The notes beneath the pieces were generated by a model that was not told the DNA's origin, did not search any database, and saw nothing but the letters and a program-made list of their open reading frames with translations. Shown here in pieces: positions 53,760 through 62,870 of a stretch of 64,000 bases of DNA. The stretch spans positions 26,810 through 90,809 of the forward strand of contig NZ_PDCP01000024.1 in assembly GCF_002553505.1 (NCBI RefSeq), in the 5' to 3' direction. The translations under genes and the position numbers were made by a program. Each line of letters begins with the position of its first letter. Position 1 is the stretch's first letter. This DNA comes from Mycolicibacterium agri (GTDB lineage: Bacteria; Actinomycetota; Actinomycetes; Mycobacteriales; Mycobacteriaceae).

Positions 53760-54191
53760 ATGATCGCGTTGAAAGCGTTTGCCGTACTGATCGCTGTGCT
53801 GATATTCGCACCCGTCGCACACGCGGACCCTGCGCCTGCGAACTCGGGTGAAATGCCGGTTGTCCGCAATGTGTTCGACCGACCCACCAACGTCCCAGGC
53901 AAGCTGCTGCGAGGAGTGGCCGTCAGCTATCCGCCGGGAACGCGCAGCGCACCTCACCACCACGCGAAATCGGCGTTCATCATGGCCTACGTCGTCTCCG
54001 GGGCGATCCGCAGCCAACTGGAGGGAGAGCCTGCACGTGTCTACCACCCCGGCGAAAGCTGGAGTGAGTCCCCCGGCGCGCACCATGTAGTCAGTGAGAA
54101 CGCCAGCGCCACTGAGCCGGCCGAGCTACTCGCGGTCTTCCTGGTCGACGCCGGAGACGAGCCGCTGACCACGGACGATGCCGGCAGGTGA
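53760..54191 (+). CDS. secreted cupin-domain protein
   Basis: A 143-residue protein. The signal peptide is ALKAFAVLIAVLIFAPVAHA, with probable cleavage after AHA (about residue 22). A single cupin barrel follows, with metal-type residues in APHHHAKSAF and PGAHHVVSEN. ATG 53760 has GGAAGG six bases upstream. It is exported by Sec and, lacking a lipobox, probably free outside the membrane. It is first in an operon with a DoxX protein and a flavin disulfide reductase. Confidence 0.83.
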   Translation: MIALKAFAVLIAVLIFAPVAHADPAPANSGEMPVVRNVFDRPTNVPGKLLRGVAVSYPPGTRSAPHHHAKSAFIMAYVVSGAIRSQLEGEPARVYHPGESWSESPGAHHVVSENASATEPAELLAVFLVDAGDEPLTTDDAGR

Positions 54192-54681
54192 CTCTCCATC
54201 CATGAACACCCCTGATCCCGTTCGGATAGTCCGGTTCGCGTTACGCCTGTCGCTCGCCGCAGGTTTTCTGTCCGCTGTCGCCGACCGATTCGGATTGTGG
54301 AAGGCGTTCGGGCAGGGCAGCTGGGGCAGCATGAGCGCCTTCGCCGATTACACCCACCAGCTTGCTCCGTTTGCGTCTGGATGGTTGTTGGCCGTCATAG
54401 TGTGGGCCGTCACCGCCACCGAAACGACCCTGGGAGTCCTGCTCCTGACCGGCTGGTGGCCGAGGCTCGTCGGTACGGCGACGTGTTTGGTGCTCATTGT
54501 GTTCGGTACCGCGATGGCGGTATCCCTCGGAGCCGAATCCCCGTTGAGCTACAGCGTTTTCGCGGCTGCGAGCGCAGGCGCGGCCTACGCGGTTCTCGAC
54601 ACATCGACGCACCGCTCCGCCGACGCCAGCAAGAACCCGCTGCAGCGAACGCAGTTCGGTAGGTCGTCACAAGCTCGCTGA
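54178..54681 (+). CDS. DoxX-family membrane protein
   Basis: A 167-residue protein with four predicted helices (IVRFALRLSLAAGFLSAVADRFG; PFASGWLLAVIVWAVTATETTLG; PRLVGTATCLVLIVFGTAMAV; the SYSVFAAASAGAAYAVLD helix), typical of DoxX/DoxD-like redox-associated proteins. ATG 54178 overlaps the cupin end by 14 bp; ATG 54202 is an alternative. In mycobacteria DoxX proteins have been linked to oxidant resistance complexes. Confidence 0.8.
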   Translation: MPAGDSPSMNTPDPVRIVRFALRLSLAAGFLSAVADRFGLWKAFGQGSWGSMSAFADYTHQLAPFASGWLLAVIVWAVTATETTLGVLLLTGWWPRLVGTATCLVLIVFGTAMAVSLGAESPLSYSVFAAASAGAAYAVLDTSTHRSADASKNPLQRTQFGRSSQAR

Positions 54682-54702
54682 TCATCCGGAAGGAAGTTAC
54701 GT

Positions 54703-56172
54703 GTGACCCGTGAACACTTCGACGTCGTGGTCATCGGCGGTGGGGTTGGCGGCGTGGCTGCCGTCCGCAAGCTCGCGGCCGCGGGCCTGGAGATTGCATT
54801 GGTTGAGGACCGTCTGGTCGGCGGAGAGTGTCACTACTTCGGCTGTAATCCGAGTAGAACACTGCTTCGTCCGATCGAGGTGCTCAATCTCGCCAAGGCG
54901 GTTCCTGGTGTACGAGAAGCTGTTTCGCACGAGGAATTCGACATTGCGGCAGTCCTCGCGAAACGGGACATGATCATCGAGCATCTCACTGATGACGACC
55001 GGACGGCATCACTGCAGCAAGCCGGTGCGGCAGTCTTTCACGGGGCCGGTCGGTTCACGGCCGAACGCACAGTGCGGGTCGCATTCGCCGATCAGTCCGA
55101 AGCCGTCTTGACCGCACGCCACGCGGTCGTGGTAGCCACCGGCACGCGTCCTTACCTGCCTGCGGTACCCGGTCTAGTACAAGCACGGCCTTGGACCAAT
55201 CGGGATCTGACGACAATGACACGTGTTCCACCGCGCGCGCTGGTGGTAGGCGGCGGCCCCGTCGCCGTCGAAGGCGCGAGCATCCTGACCGGTCTGGGCT
55301 CGGAGGTAACACTCCTGGTACGTGGGACCAGCCTCCTGCCCACCTGGGAACCCGAAGTTCGTGACATGGTCGCCCAGTCGTTGCGAAACAGTGGTGTCGC
55401 AATTCATTTCGATACGGAGTTGTCGGCGGTGGACCGGCCGGTGACGGGTGGACCGGTCACCGCGACATTCCAAGGCCACACCATCGAGGTAGACGAGGTC
55501 GTCCTGGCCGCAGGACGACTCACGAACACCGACGACATCGGACTCGAAACCATTGGGCTGCCACCCGGCGGGGTCGTTCCCGTCAACGACCACCTCCAGG
55601 CGCTGGGCGTCACGGGCGGCTGGCTGTACGCCCTTGGCGATACCACCGGACGGGCACGGTTGTCTCATATCTCGACCTATCACGGCCGCCTCGTGGCCGA
55701 GATCATCGTGGCCCGTGCCGCTGGCCGAGAACTGAGGGACGACGAGTTGGCCGCCCATGACGCCGGCAGTGTCGCGCAGGTCATCTTCACCGATCCTCAA
55801 GTAGCCAGGGCGGGCCGCACGGAAAGGCAGGCCCTGGCAGAGGGATTCGCGGTGCGCACGCGTACCGCGGACTACCCCGGCACGCTCAGATTCCTCAACC
55901 TGTTGAGGGATGGCTTCCACGGCTGGGCGAAACTGGTCATCGACGCCGAGACCAACACACTGCTCGGCGCGACATTCATCGGCCCGCAGTTCTCGGAACT
56001 GATTCAAGCAGCGACCTTGGCCATCGTCGCGAAGGTGCCGGTCAGTCTACTGCGCCATGCTGTCGCGCCACACCCGACGACAAATCAGGTGTGGGATCTG
56101 TTACTTGCCGAGGAATCCGAATTCGCCTTACTACCGGTGAGCGGCGCACAGCCGATACAGAGGCCATGTTAG
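54703..56172 (+). CDS. flavin-dependent pyridine nucleotide-disulfide oxidoreductase (RclA/mercuric-reductase-like)
   Basis: A 489-residue protein: FAD motif GGGVGGVAAVRKLAAAG, redox-active disulfide GGECHYFGCNPSRT (C-x4-C, about 44-49), NAD(P) motif VGGGPVAVEGASILTG, YALGDTTG, and a C-terminal dimer domain with HAVAPHPTTNQ. The Lys usual after the second Cys (PSK) is Arg. There is no heavy-metal-binding N-terminus, so it is not a typical MerA. Relatives include dihydrolipoyl dehydrogenase-like proteins and the RclA copper reductase. GTG 54703 has GGAAGGAA upstream. Confidence 0.88.
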   Translation: MTREHFDVVVIGGGVGGVAAVRKLAAAGLEIALVEDRLVGGECHYFGCNPSRTLLRPIEVLNLAKAVPGVREAVSHEEFDIAAVLAKRDMIIEHLTDDDRTASLQQAGAAVFHGAGRFTAERTVRVAFADQSEAVLTARHAVVVATGTRPYLPAVPGLVQARPWTNRDLTTMTRVPPRALVVGGGPVAVEGASILTGLGSEVTLLVRGTSLLPTWEPEVRDMVAQSLRNSGVAIHFDTELSAVDRPVTGGPVTATFQGHTIEVDEVVLAAGRLTNTDDIGLETIGLPPGGVVPVNDHLQALGVTGGWLYALGDTTGRARLSHISTYHGRLVAEIIVARAAGRELRDDELAAHDAGSVAQVIFTDPQVARAGRTERQALAEGFAVRTRTADYPGTLRFLNLLRDGFHGWAKLVIDAETNTLLGATFIGPQFSELIQAATLAIVAKVPVSLLRHAVAPHPTTNQVWDLLLAEESEFALLPVSGAQPIQRPC

Positions 56173-57095
56173 TAGCGGGGGTCCGCGCGTTTGGCGGCGA
56201 AGTGCAGACGTTCGACGTGGACGACCCGCAGCCGTTGGCCGTCGACGAGGTCCTCATCGAGGTTCGCAGCGCCGGTGTTGGTAACTGGGACGACATCATT
56301 CGCACCGGCGGGTGGGACGTCGGCACAAGTCCGCCGTTGGCGCTCGGAGTCGAGGCGGCCGGCGTCATCATCGCCGTCGGTGCTGAGGCGCGCGGAGTCC
56401 GTGTAGGCGACGAGGTGTTGTGTCACCCGGTGCCGCTACGCGGGCAGGGCGCGTGGGCACCGCGTCTGATCGCGCCCGTGTCATCCCTTGCCCACAAGCC
56501 ATCTGAGATCTCCTGGGAGACAGCCGCGATCTTTCCCGTGCCCGCGTTGACCGCCGAGCAGGTCGTCGATGAGGCGCTGCATCTCAACGGTGAAGAGACC
56601 CTGTTGGTTCATGGAGCGGGCGGCATCACGGGCAGCCTCATTGTCCAGTTGGCTGCCCTGCGCGGTGTCGACGTGCTCGCCACCGCCGGCCCCCGCAGTG
56701 CCGACAGGGTGCTCGCCAGTGGCGCCCGCGAAGTCATCGACTACCACGATCCAGGTTGGCCACAACGCGCAAAAGCGTTGGCCAAGGGCCCCATCGACGC
56801 CGCCGCCAATGCCGCGCCAGGTGGCGCCGCCGCAGCGATGACCGTGCTTGCCGACGGTGGTCGGCTGGCCAGCATCACGCCCGACCACCCCGCATCCACC
56901 CGCGGCGTCGACGTCACCGCTGTCTACGTTCGTTCCGACGGAGCTCAACTCACTCGCTTGTCCGCGCTACTCGGCTCGCGTCGGTTGAGCATGCCAAACC
57001 CGCGTCCTTACCCCTTGCTTCAGGCCGCCGAGGCCTTGGCGCAAGTCGTGGCAAACCATGCACCGGGCGGAGTGGTCATCACGAACGACACCTGA
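56166..57095 (+). CDS. NADP-dependent quinone oxidoreductase (MDR family), second copy
   Basis: A 309-residue zinc-less medium-chain reductase from ATG 56166 (MLVAGVRAFGGE), which overlaps the flavoprotein stop by 7 bp. Motifs are GVGNWDDIIRTGGWD, VHGAGGITGSLIVQLAALRG (cofactor) and a C-terminal ANHAPGGVVI. The frame is open upstream, but ATG 56166 fits the operon. It probably detoxifies quinones or enals with NADPH. It is only distantly similar to the 43-kb copy. Confidence 0.85.
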   Translation: MLVAGVRAFGGEVQTFDVDDPQPLAVDEVLIEVRSAGVGNWDDIIRTGGWDVGTSPPLALGVEAAGVIIAVGAEARGVRVGDEVLCHPVPLRGQGAWAPRLIAPVSSLAHKPSEISWETAAIFPVPALTAEQVVDEALHLNGEETLLVHGAGGITGSLIVQLAALRGVDVLATAGPRSADRVLASGAREVIDYHDPGWPQRAKALAKGPIDAAANAAPGGAAAAMTVLADGGRLASITPDHPASTRGVDVTAVYVRSDGAQLTRLSALLGSRRLSMPNPRPYPLLQAAEALAQVVANHAPGGVVITNDT

Positions 57096-57148
57096 CGAAC
57101 GGCGAGGACCAAGGCCCGTTCGTCATGCGGTGTCGACAGGTGCCCGAC

Positions 57149-57190
57149 TCACCCGGGTGACCAGGCGGGCGGGGTGATGACAGCTCACCC
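57149..57190 (+). promoter_or_regulatory. composite regulatory element 3 (upstream of second SDR operon)
   Basis: TCACCCGGGTGA (57149-57160), 11 bp, GGGTGA-N7-TCACCC (57172-57190), 90 bp before the SDR start. N7 here is TGACAGC. It separates the SDR-cupin-AKR run from the preceding operon on the same strand. Confidence 0.82.
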
Positions 57191-57280
57191 CCTCAGGCCG
57201 CAGGCTCGGTACGACCGGAGCCGGACAATCGGCTCCCCGGCGCGGGAAGCCGTCAACGAGAAGCGAATACGAGACCGCAC

Positions 57281-58051
57281 ATGCACTTTGAGGGCAAAAA
57301 GGTGATTGTCGTCGGCGGCAGCGCTGGCATGGGGCGACAGGTAGCCGCCGACGTTGTCGAACATGGTGGCAGCGCCGTTATTGTCGGCCGCTCCACAGCC
57401 CGCGTGGACGACACCGTCGCCGAGCTGACGAGCCGTCGCGGCGAGGCCTGGGGCATCGCCGCCGAGTTGACGGACCGTGCCGCAGTCGCCGGTGTGCAGC
57501 GCGCGGTCTCCGAGCAGCACAGCGACGCGACATTGCTCGTCAACGCCGCCGGATTCTTCATACCCAAGCCGTTTCTCGAATACGAGGCGTTGTTCTACGA
57601 CTCCTACATGGAGCTGAACTATGCGTTGTTCTTCGTCACCCAGACCGTCGTCGCGGGCATGATCGCCGGCGGACAGGGCGGCGCCATCGTCAACATCGGC
57701 AGCATGTGGGCGCATCAGGCCCTCGCTGTGACCCCATCGACCGGGCACTCGATGCAGAAAGCCGGGCTGCACGCGCTCACCCACAACCTGGCCATCGAGC
57801 TTGCCGACCACAAGATCCGCGTCAACGCGGTCGCACCGGCCGCCGTGAAGACCCCCGCTCTCGAACGGTGGGTGCCCAAGGGCGAGATCGACGCCACCCT
57901 TGACTCTTTCGCCCCGTCTCATCCTCTCGGACGGGTCGGGACCCCCGCCGACGTCGCCAACGCCATCACGTTTCTGCTCTCCGACCCCGCCAGCTGGATC
58001 ACCGGCGCGATCCTCAACGTCGACGGCGGCATCATGGCCGGCCGCAACTGA
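57281..58051 (+). CDS. short-chain dehydrogenase-like protein (copy B), catalytic Tyr replaced
   Basis: A 256-residue close relative of the SDR at 52.7 kb, with the same [19 protein letters not shown] and GSMWAHQA segments. Where copy A has YSMQK, this copy has HSMQK, so the catalytic Tyr is His. It may have lost reductase activity or act as a binding or regulatory subunit. ATG 57281 has only a weak purine stretch upstream. It follows composite element 3 and is followed 31 bp later by a cupin gene. Confidence 0.86.
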   Translation: MHFEGKKVIVVGGSAGMGRQVAADVVEHGGSAVIVGRSTARVDDTVAELTSRRGEAWGIAAELTDRAAVAGVQRAVSEQHSDATLLVNAAGFFIPKPFLEYEALFYDSYMELNYALFFVTQTVVAGMIAGGQGGAIVNIGSMWAHQALAVTPSTGHSMQKAGLHALTHNLAIELADHKIRVNAVAPAAVKTPALERWVPKGEIDATLDSFAPSHPLGRVGTPADVANAITFLLSDPASWITGAILNVDGGIMAGRN

Positions 58052-58082
58052 TTTCGACCAATCGCCGATAGGAGAGATTGTA

Positions 58083-58613
58083 TTGGCAAACGACATCTTG
58101 AGGCCTGGCGGTCCGTCCGCCAAGGCGATCGGCCGCACCGAAGGCAAATACGTGTTTCTCGGGACCATCGGTGTCCGGCACATCCTCGACAAGGCTGCGA
58201 CGCAAGGGCGATTCTCCGTCATCGAGCATCCGATGTCACCCCGGGCGCTCGCGTCGGCGCTTCACCGCCACCACAACGAAGATGAGTACAGCTGGGTCAT
58301 CGAAGGACGCGTTGGCGCACTGCTCGGCGACGAGGTCATCTACGGCGAGCCTGGCGACTTCATCTTCAAGCCACGCGGCCAATGGCACACCTTCTGGAAC
58401 GCTGGCGACGAGCCCGCGCGCATCCTCGAGATGATTTCCCCGGCGGGGTTCGAGCAATTCTTCGACGAGCTTTCCGACCTCGGCGGTGTCGACAAGATAG
58501 CGCGGGAGGACCTCGACGAACTCTGTGCGCGGTACGACCTGGAGATGGATGTCGACAGCATCCCCGAGCTGTGCGAGCGCTTCGACTTGAAGTTTCCCGG
58601 CGAACCCCTGTGA
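58083..58613 (+). CDS. cupin-domain protein
   Basis: A 176-residue cytosolic cupin starting with TTG 58083 (GGAGAG six bases upstream). The barrel has RHHNEDEYSWVIEG (metal-type His-His-Glu) and PRGQWHTFWNAGDEPARILE. A helical C-terminus, DELCARYDLEMDVDSIPELCERF, carries two Cys. Single-domain cupins are often dioxygenases, isomerases or sensors; no subfamily can be assigned. It sits between the SDR and an aldo-keto reductase in one run. Confidence 0.82.
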   Translation: MANDILRPGGPSAKAIGRTEGKYVFLGTIGVRHILDKAATQGRFSVIEHPMSPRALASALHRHHNEDEYSWVIEGRVGALLGDEVIYGEPGDFIFKPRGQWHTFWNAGDEPARILEMISPAGFEQFFDELSDLGGVDKIAREDLDELCARYDLEMDVDSIPELCERFDLKFPGEPL

Positions 58614-58646
58614 TGGTCGATTCCTTCGAGACCGAAAGGTTTATGC

Positions 58647-59534
58647 ATGGGAACTGATCTCCCGACCGCCGCAGCCGCGGGCACGCTGGAACTCGGCGGC
58701 CGCTTCACGGTGAACCGGCTGGGCTTCGGCACGATGCGACTCACCGGGCCCGGCAACTGGGGTCCGCCCCGCGACCATCAACAGGCCGTGGCAGTCCTGC
58801 GCCGCGCAATGGACCTCGGCGTCACATTCATCGACACCGCAGACTCCTACGGCCCGTTCATCGCTGAGGAGTTGATTCGCACCGCGCTGCACCCCTACCC
58901 TCCCGAACTCGTCGTGGCCACCAAGGCCGGGTTCCTTCGGACACGGCCCGACGCGACCAGTACGCCCTCGCCGGCATCCTGGACCCCGCTGGGCAAACCC
59001 GAATATCTGCGCCAACAAGTCGAGATGAGCCTGCGCAGGCTCAACACCGACTGCATCAAGCTGTTCCAGCTGCACCGCATCGATCCCGACTATCCCCTGG
59101 ATGACCAGGTCGGCGAGCTCGCGGCGATGAAGGCCGAAGGCAAGATCGAACTGATCGGCCTGTCCGAAGTGAGCGTCGATGAACTCGAGAAAGCGCTGAC
59201 CATCACGCCGATCGCCTCGGTGCAGAACATGTACAACCTCAGCGCCCGCGACGCGGACTCGCTCGTGACCTTTTGCACCCAGCACGGAATCGCGTTCATC
59301 CCGTGGTTCCCGCTGGCAGCCGGTCCATTGGCCGCTCCCGACGGACCGTTACAGAAGATCGCCGCCGCGCACCAGGCCAGCCCATCCCAGTTGGCACTGG
59401 CCTGGCTGCTCGCCCGCTCACCGACCATGTTGCCCATCCCCGGCACGTCTTCGGTGGAGCACCTGGACGAGAACATCGCGGCCGCATCGGTGGCACTTTC
59501 CGATGTCGACCTAGAAACACTCGACGCCCTATAA
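58647..59534 (+). CDS. aldo-keto reductase
   Basis: A 295-residue (beta/alpha)8 AKR: GFGTMRLTG, catalytic Asp/Tyr in FIDTADSYG (about 70-78), Lys in VVATKAGF, LFQLHRID, and late LPIPGTSSVEHLDEN cofactor binding. ATG 58647 is seven bases after AAAGG. It probably reduces reactive aldehydes or ketones with NADPH. It is co-transcribed with RidA and the nitroreductase. Confidence 0.9.
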   Translation: MGTDLPTAAAAGTLELGGRFTVNRLGFGTMRLTGPGNWGPPRDHQQAVAVLRRAMDLGVTFIDTADSYGPFIAEELIRTALHPYPPELVVATKAGFLRTRPDATSTPSPASWTPLGKPEYLRQQVEMSLRRLNTDCIKLFQLHRIDPDYPLDDQVGELAAMKAEGKIELIGLSEVSVDELEKALTITPIASVQNMYNLSARDADSLVTFCTQHGIAFIPWFPLAAGPLAAPDGPLQKIAAAHQASPSQLALAWLLARSPTMLPIPGTSSVEHLDENIAAASVALSDVDLETLDAL

Positions 59535-59586
59535 CACGGTTCTCATCAGTTACCTATCACCGCATCCGCACCGAGGGAGTCCTGAG

Positions 59587-59979
59587 ATGACCACGTTTGA
59601 CCGCATCATGACCGGAGTCGGCGCACATATCGCTCCCATATATGCCGACGCTGTCTCCGTACCGGCAGGCGGCAGGACAGTTTTCGTCTCCGGCACGCCC
59701 GGCCTACGCGAAAACGGCACCGTGCCCGAAGACTTCATCGAAGAAGCGCGGCAGTGCTGGGCCAACGTCGAGGCCGCACTCGAGAAGGCGGGCGCCAAAC
59801 TCACCGACATCGTCTATATGCGCCAATGGCTCACCCGCCGCGACGACCTTTCCGCGTACATGACGGTGAACCGAGAGCTGATCCAACACGATCCAGCAGC
59901 AATGCTGTGCATCATCGAGGGCTTGGTGTGGCCCGAGATTCACCTGGAGGTGGAAGCCATCGCCGTAATTCCGGAATGA
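59587..59979 (+). CDS. RidA (YjgF/YER057c/UK114) family protein
   Basis: A 130-residue protein with a RidA pattern: VFVSGTPGLRENGTVP, ARQCWANVEAALEKAGAKLTDIVYMRQWL, and C-terminal PEIHLEVEAIAVIPE. The imine-hydrolysing Arg of RidA, usually in an R-x-T context, is not seen in its usual place (LVWPEIHLEVE), so this is probably a non-canonical Rid subgroup. ATG 59587 follows GGGAG. It overlaps the nitroreductase start by ATGA. Confidence 0.86.
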   Translation: MTTFDRIMTGVGAHIAPIYADAVSVPAGGRTVFVSGTPGLRENGTVPEDFIEEARQCWANVEAALEKAGAKLTDIVYMRQWLTRRDDLSAYMTVNRELIQHDPAAMLCIIEGLVWPEIHLEVEAIAVIPE

Positions 59980-60641
59980 GCGACTACCCCATCGTCGACC
60001 TGTCCACCGACGCACTGCTCACCACGACCCGCTCGGTGCGAAGACGGCTCGATTTGACCAGACCCGTTCCCATGGGCCTGGTCCGGGAATGCCTAAAGAT
60101 CGCTGTGCAGGCACCCACGTCGGGCAATCTGCAGAACGCGAGCTTCATCGTGGTGACCGACGCCGAGCAGCGTCGGGCGATCGCTGATTTGTACCTTCGC
60201 ACGTGGAAAATGATTGCCGCCTCCCCGTACGCTGTCGCCGACCGGTTCAAGGACGACCCCGAGCGCAATCGCGAACAGCGCAAGGTGTCCGACAGTGCGA
60301 CGTATCTCGCCGAGCATTTCGGCGAGGTGCCCGTGCTTGTGGTGCCGTGCGTCGAGGTCATCGACGGTGACGGCCGGCTGACGGCTGAAAACGCCAATCA
60401 ATATTGGAGTTCGGTGATGCCCGCCACGTGGAGCTACATGCTCGCGGCGCGTTCCCGTGGTCTTGGCACCACGTGGACCGGCGTGACGATCATGGCCGAC
60501 GAGGAGATGCGGACGATCCTCGGCCTACCGAACAACGTCTATCACGCCACCGCGGTCCCCACGGCCTATTACACCGGCACGACTTTCCGCCCCGCCAAAC
60601 GGATTCCGCTCGACGATGTGCTGCATTTCGACCGGTGGTGA
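59976..60641 (+). CDS. nitroreductase-family FMN oxidoreductase
   Basis: A 221-residue protein starting at ATG 59976. TRSVRRRLDLTRPVP, QAPTSGNLQNASFIVV (FMN-binding) and RSRGLGTTWTGVTIM are family motifs. It probably reduces nitro compounds, quinones or enones with NAD(P)H. It is coupled to RidA and precedes an MFS exporter on the same strand. Confidence 0.87.
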   Translation: MSDYPIVDLSTDALLTTTRSVRRRLDLTRPVPMGLVRECLKIAVQAPTSGNLQNASFIVVTDAEQRRAIADLYLRTWKMIAASPYAVADRFKDDPERNREQRKVSDSATYLAEHFGEVPVLVVPCVEVIDGDGRLTAENANQYWSSVMPATWSYMLAARSRGLGTTWTGVTIMADEEMRTILGLPNNVYHATAVPTAYYTGTTFRPAKRIPLDDVLHFDRW

Positions 60642-60671
60642 CCTGCGCACCCGAACGTCATCTCGCGTCGG

Positions 60672-62123
60672 GTGGCCGCCGCCGTGACAGTCCGCGAGGC
60701 GGCGCCGACCAGCCGCGCGATGGTGGTCGCCGTGATGGTGTCGATGGTCGCGTTCCTCGACTCCACGGTGATCAATCTGGCGCTGCCCGCCATCGAGCAC
60801 GACCTGGGCGGCGGCTTGTCGTCGCAGCAGTGGATCATCGACGGCTACCTGTTGACGATGGCGGCCGCGATCCTGCCCGGCGGGTCCCTCTCCGACCAGT
60901 TCGGACGCATACCGGTGATGCGGTTCGGGCTGGTGACTTTCGGCGCGGGCTCGATTCTGGCGGCGGTCGCCACCTCACCGGGGATCCTGATCACAGCCCG
61001 TCTCATCCAAGGTTTGGGCGCGGCGTTTCTCGTGCCGGGCTCGCTGGCACTGATCAACACGGTCTTCGACAAAGCGCATCAGTCCGCGGCGATCGGCGTC
61101 TGGACCGGCTGGACGGGAACCGCTTTCGCGCTAGGGCCCCTGCTGGGTGGAATGTGCGTCGACTTCTTCGGCTGGCGGTGGATTTTCGTCTTGTCAGCGA
61201 TCCCCATGGCGGTCGGGTATGCGCTGACGTTCTGGTTGTGTCCGCTGCCGGGGCGAGTCGAGGGCGCCCGGATCGATATCGCCGGGACGGGCCTGTCGGC
61301 GGTGGGGCTGGCCACGACCGTCTATGCGTTGATCGAATCACACCGCTACGGCTGGACCGATCCGGCGGTCATCACCCCGTTGGTGATCGGCATCGCCGCG
61401 CTGGCTGGTTTCCTGCGCCAGCAGCAACGCGACACGCAGCCGATGTTCCCCTTGCCGCTGCTGACGATTCGCAACTTCGCTGCGGCTAATCTCGTCACCG
61501 CGTGCGTCTACGGGGCGTTGACGCTGGGCTCGCTGGCGGTGGCGCTCTACGTCCAAGACGTCGCCGGCTACTCGGCCACGGCGGCAGGATTGGCCACTCT
61601 GCCGATCCCGTTGCTGTCGTTCGTGTTCGCGCGTCACGTGGGCCGCGTCGCTGCCCGGACGGGGCCACGCGTATTCCTGATCGCCGGCCCCGCCGTCGCT
61701 GGAATCGGCCTACTGCTGATCCGTCCGAAACCTGATGGCTTTCAGGCGATCACCGATCTGCTGCCGGGGATGACCGTGCTCGCCGTCGGGCTGGTCGCGA
61801 CCATCACACCGCTGATGTCGGTGACGCTTGCCTCGGTCCCGACCCAACACAGCGGCGTGGCCTCAGCGATGAACAACGCCGTCTCGCGACTGGCCGCGCT
61901 GATGTCGATCGGGTCGGTGGGCCTGATCACCGGCGGCATGGCGAGCGCCACCGGATTCGCGCACGTGTTCCAGGTGTGCGCCGCACTATTCGCATTGGGC
62001 GCGCTGTTCGCCGCGCTGTCGATCACCAATCCCCCTGTCGGCTGCCGACCTGTCTCCTGCGACATCGCCGCGTTGTGCCGCGATCGCCCCGGTGTACAGC
62101 CCGCGCTCGTCAGCCGCGGCTGA
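60672..62123 (+). CDS. MFS drug-efflux transporter (DHA2/EmrB-QacA type)
   Basis: A 483-residue protein with 14 predicted helices. FLDSTVINLALPAI in helix 1, SLSDQFGRIPVMR (motif A) and the helix-5 GPLLGGMCVDFFGWRWIF motif C region are diagnostic. GTG 60672 or GTG 60684 starts it; ribosome sites are weak. It ends the redox operon, probably exporting a toxic compound. Its last 14 bp overlap the 3' end of the convergent NmrA-like gene. Confidence 0.87.
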   Translation: MAAAVTVREAAPTSRAMVVAVMVSMVAFLDSTVINLALPAIEHDLGGGLSSQQWIIDGYLLTMAAAILPGGSLSDQFGRIPVMRFGLVTFGAGSILAAVATSPGILITARLIQGLGAAFLVPGSLALINTVFDKAHQSAAIGVWTGWTGTAFALGPLLGGMCVDFFGWRWIFVLSAIPMAVGYALTFWLCPLPGRVEGARIDIAGTGLSAVGLATTVYALIESHRYGWTDPAVITPLVIGIAALAGFLRQQQRDTQPMFPLPLLTIRNFAAANLVTACVYGALTLGSLAVALYVQDVAGYSATAAGLATLPIPLLSFVFARHVGRVAARTGPRVFLIAGPAVAGIGLLLIRPKPDGFQAITDLLPGMTVLAVGLVATITPLMSVTLASVPTQHSGVASAMNNAVSRLAALMSIGSVGLITGGMASATGFAHVFQVCAALFALGALFAALSITNPPVGCRPVSCDIAALCRDRPGVQPALVSRG

Positions 62124-62865
62124 ATTTCGCTTCGATCCAGTCGGAGTATCGCGTGGTGAAGATGACGGCGTCGTCGCCGGGTGCGAGGGTGTGATCATCG
62201 ATCAGCGCACCGAAGTACGGCGCCTGAACGTCGGTTACCACCTGGCGTGGATCCCCCGTTGCGGCCAGCCCCATGCGGACGAAGTCGTCCATTCCCATCG
62301 CTTCCGGGCCGGCAATCTCTGTTACGCCGTTCGTGGGGAGCCCGAGGGCCGCGCGAGCCACGGCGGTCGCGACGTCGTCGGCCGCGATGGGACGAAATGA
62401 CGCGTGCGGCAACCTGACAACGTCGCCGTCTGTCGCGGAATCGGCCAGTCCGACTGCGAATTCGTAGAATGGCGTCGCTCGCACGATCGAATACGGTTGA
62501 CCCGAGTTCCTGATCAGGTTCTCCTGAGCGGCTTTCGCGGTGTTGTAGCCGCTGGCAGGCATGCTTTGCGCGCCCACTACTGACAGCGCGACATGATGTC
62601 TGACTCCCGCGTCCCGTTCGGCAGACAGGAGATTCCCCGTCGCGGTTGTGAAGAAGTGCATCACGGGATCGTCGTCGAACAGTGGCGAATCGGCGACGTC
62701 TACCAGCACCTCGGCGCCAGCGACAGCGTCGGCGAGCCCCTCACCGGTGAGTGCATCGACACCTGACCGACGCGAGGCGGCGTTCACGTTGTGTCCGTAC
62801 GCGCCGAGCTTGGCCGCGACTTTCGAACCGATCAACCCTCGACCACCAATGACCACTATCTTCAT
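62110..62865 (-). CDS. NAD(P)-binding NmrA-like/SDR-a family protein
   Basis: A 251-residue atypical SDR: N-terminal MKIVVIGGRGLIGSKVAAKL (GGRGLIG), VDVADSPLFDDDP, HHVALSVVG, SGYNTAKAAQENL (Tyr-x3-Lys) and SIVRATPFYEF. Such proteins are quinone reductases of QOR2 type or redox sensors. ATG 62865 is 5 bp after the DUF5709 stop, so the two are co-transcribed under composite element 5. Confidence 0.84.
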   Translation of the reverse strand: MKIVVIGGRGLIGSKVAAKLGAYGHNVNAASRRSGVDALTGEGLADAVAGAEVLVDVADSPLFDDDPVMHFFTTATGNLLSAERDAGVRHHVALSVVGAQSMPASGYNTAKAAQENLIRNSGQPYSIVRATPFYEFAVGLADSATDGDVVRLPHASFRPIAADDVATAVARAALGLPTNGVTEIAGPEAMGMDDFVRMGLAATGDPRQVVTDVQAPYFGALIDDHTLAPGDDAVIFTTRYSDWIEAKFSRG

Positions 62866-62870
62866 GACGA

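Noticed and set aside
54703..56172. Mercuric reductase (MerA)
   Set aside because: It lacks the N-terminal metal-binding domain and the C-terminal vicinal Cys pair of MerA; only the general flavin disulfide reductase fold is supported.
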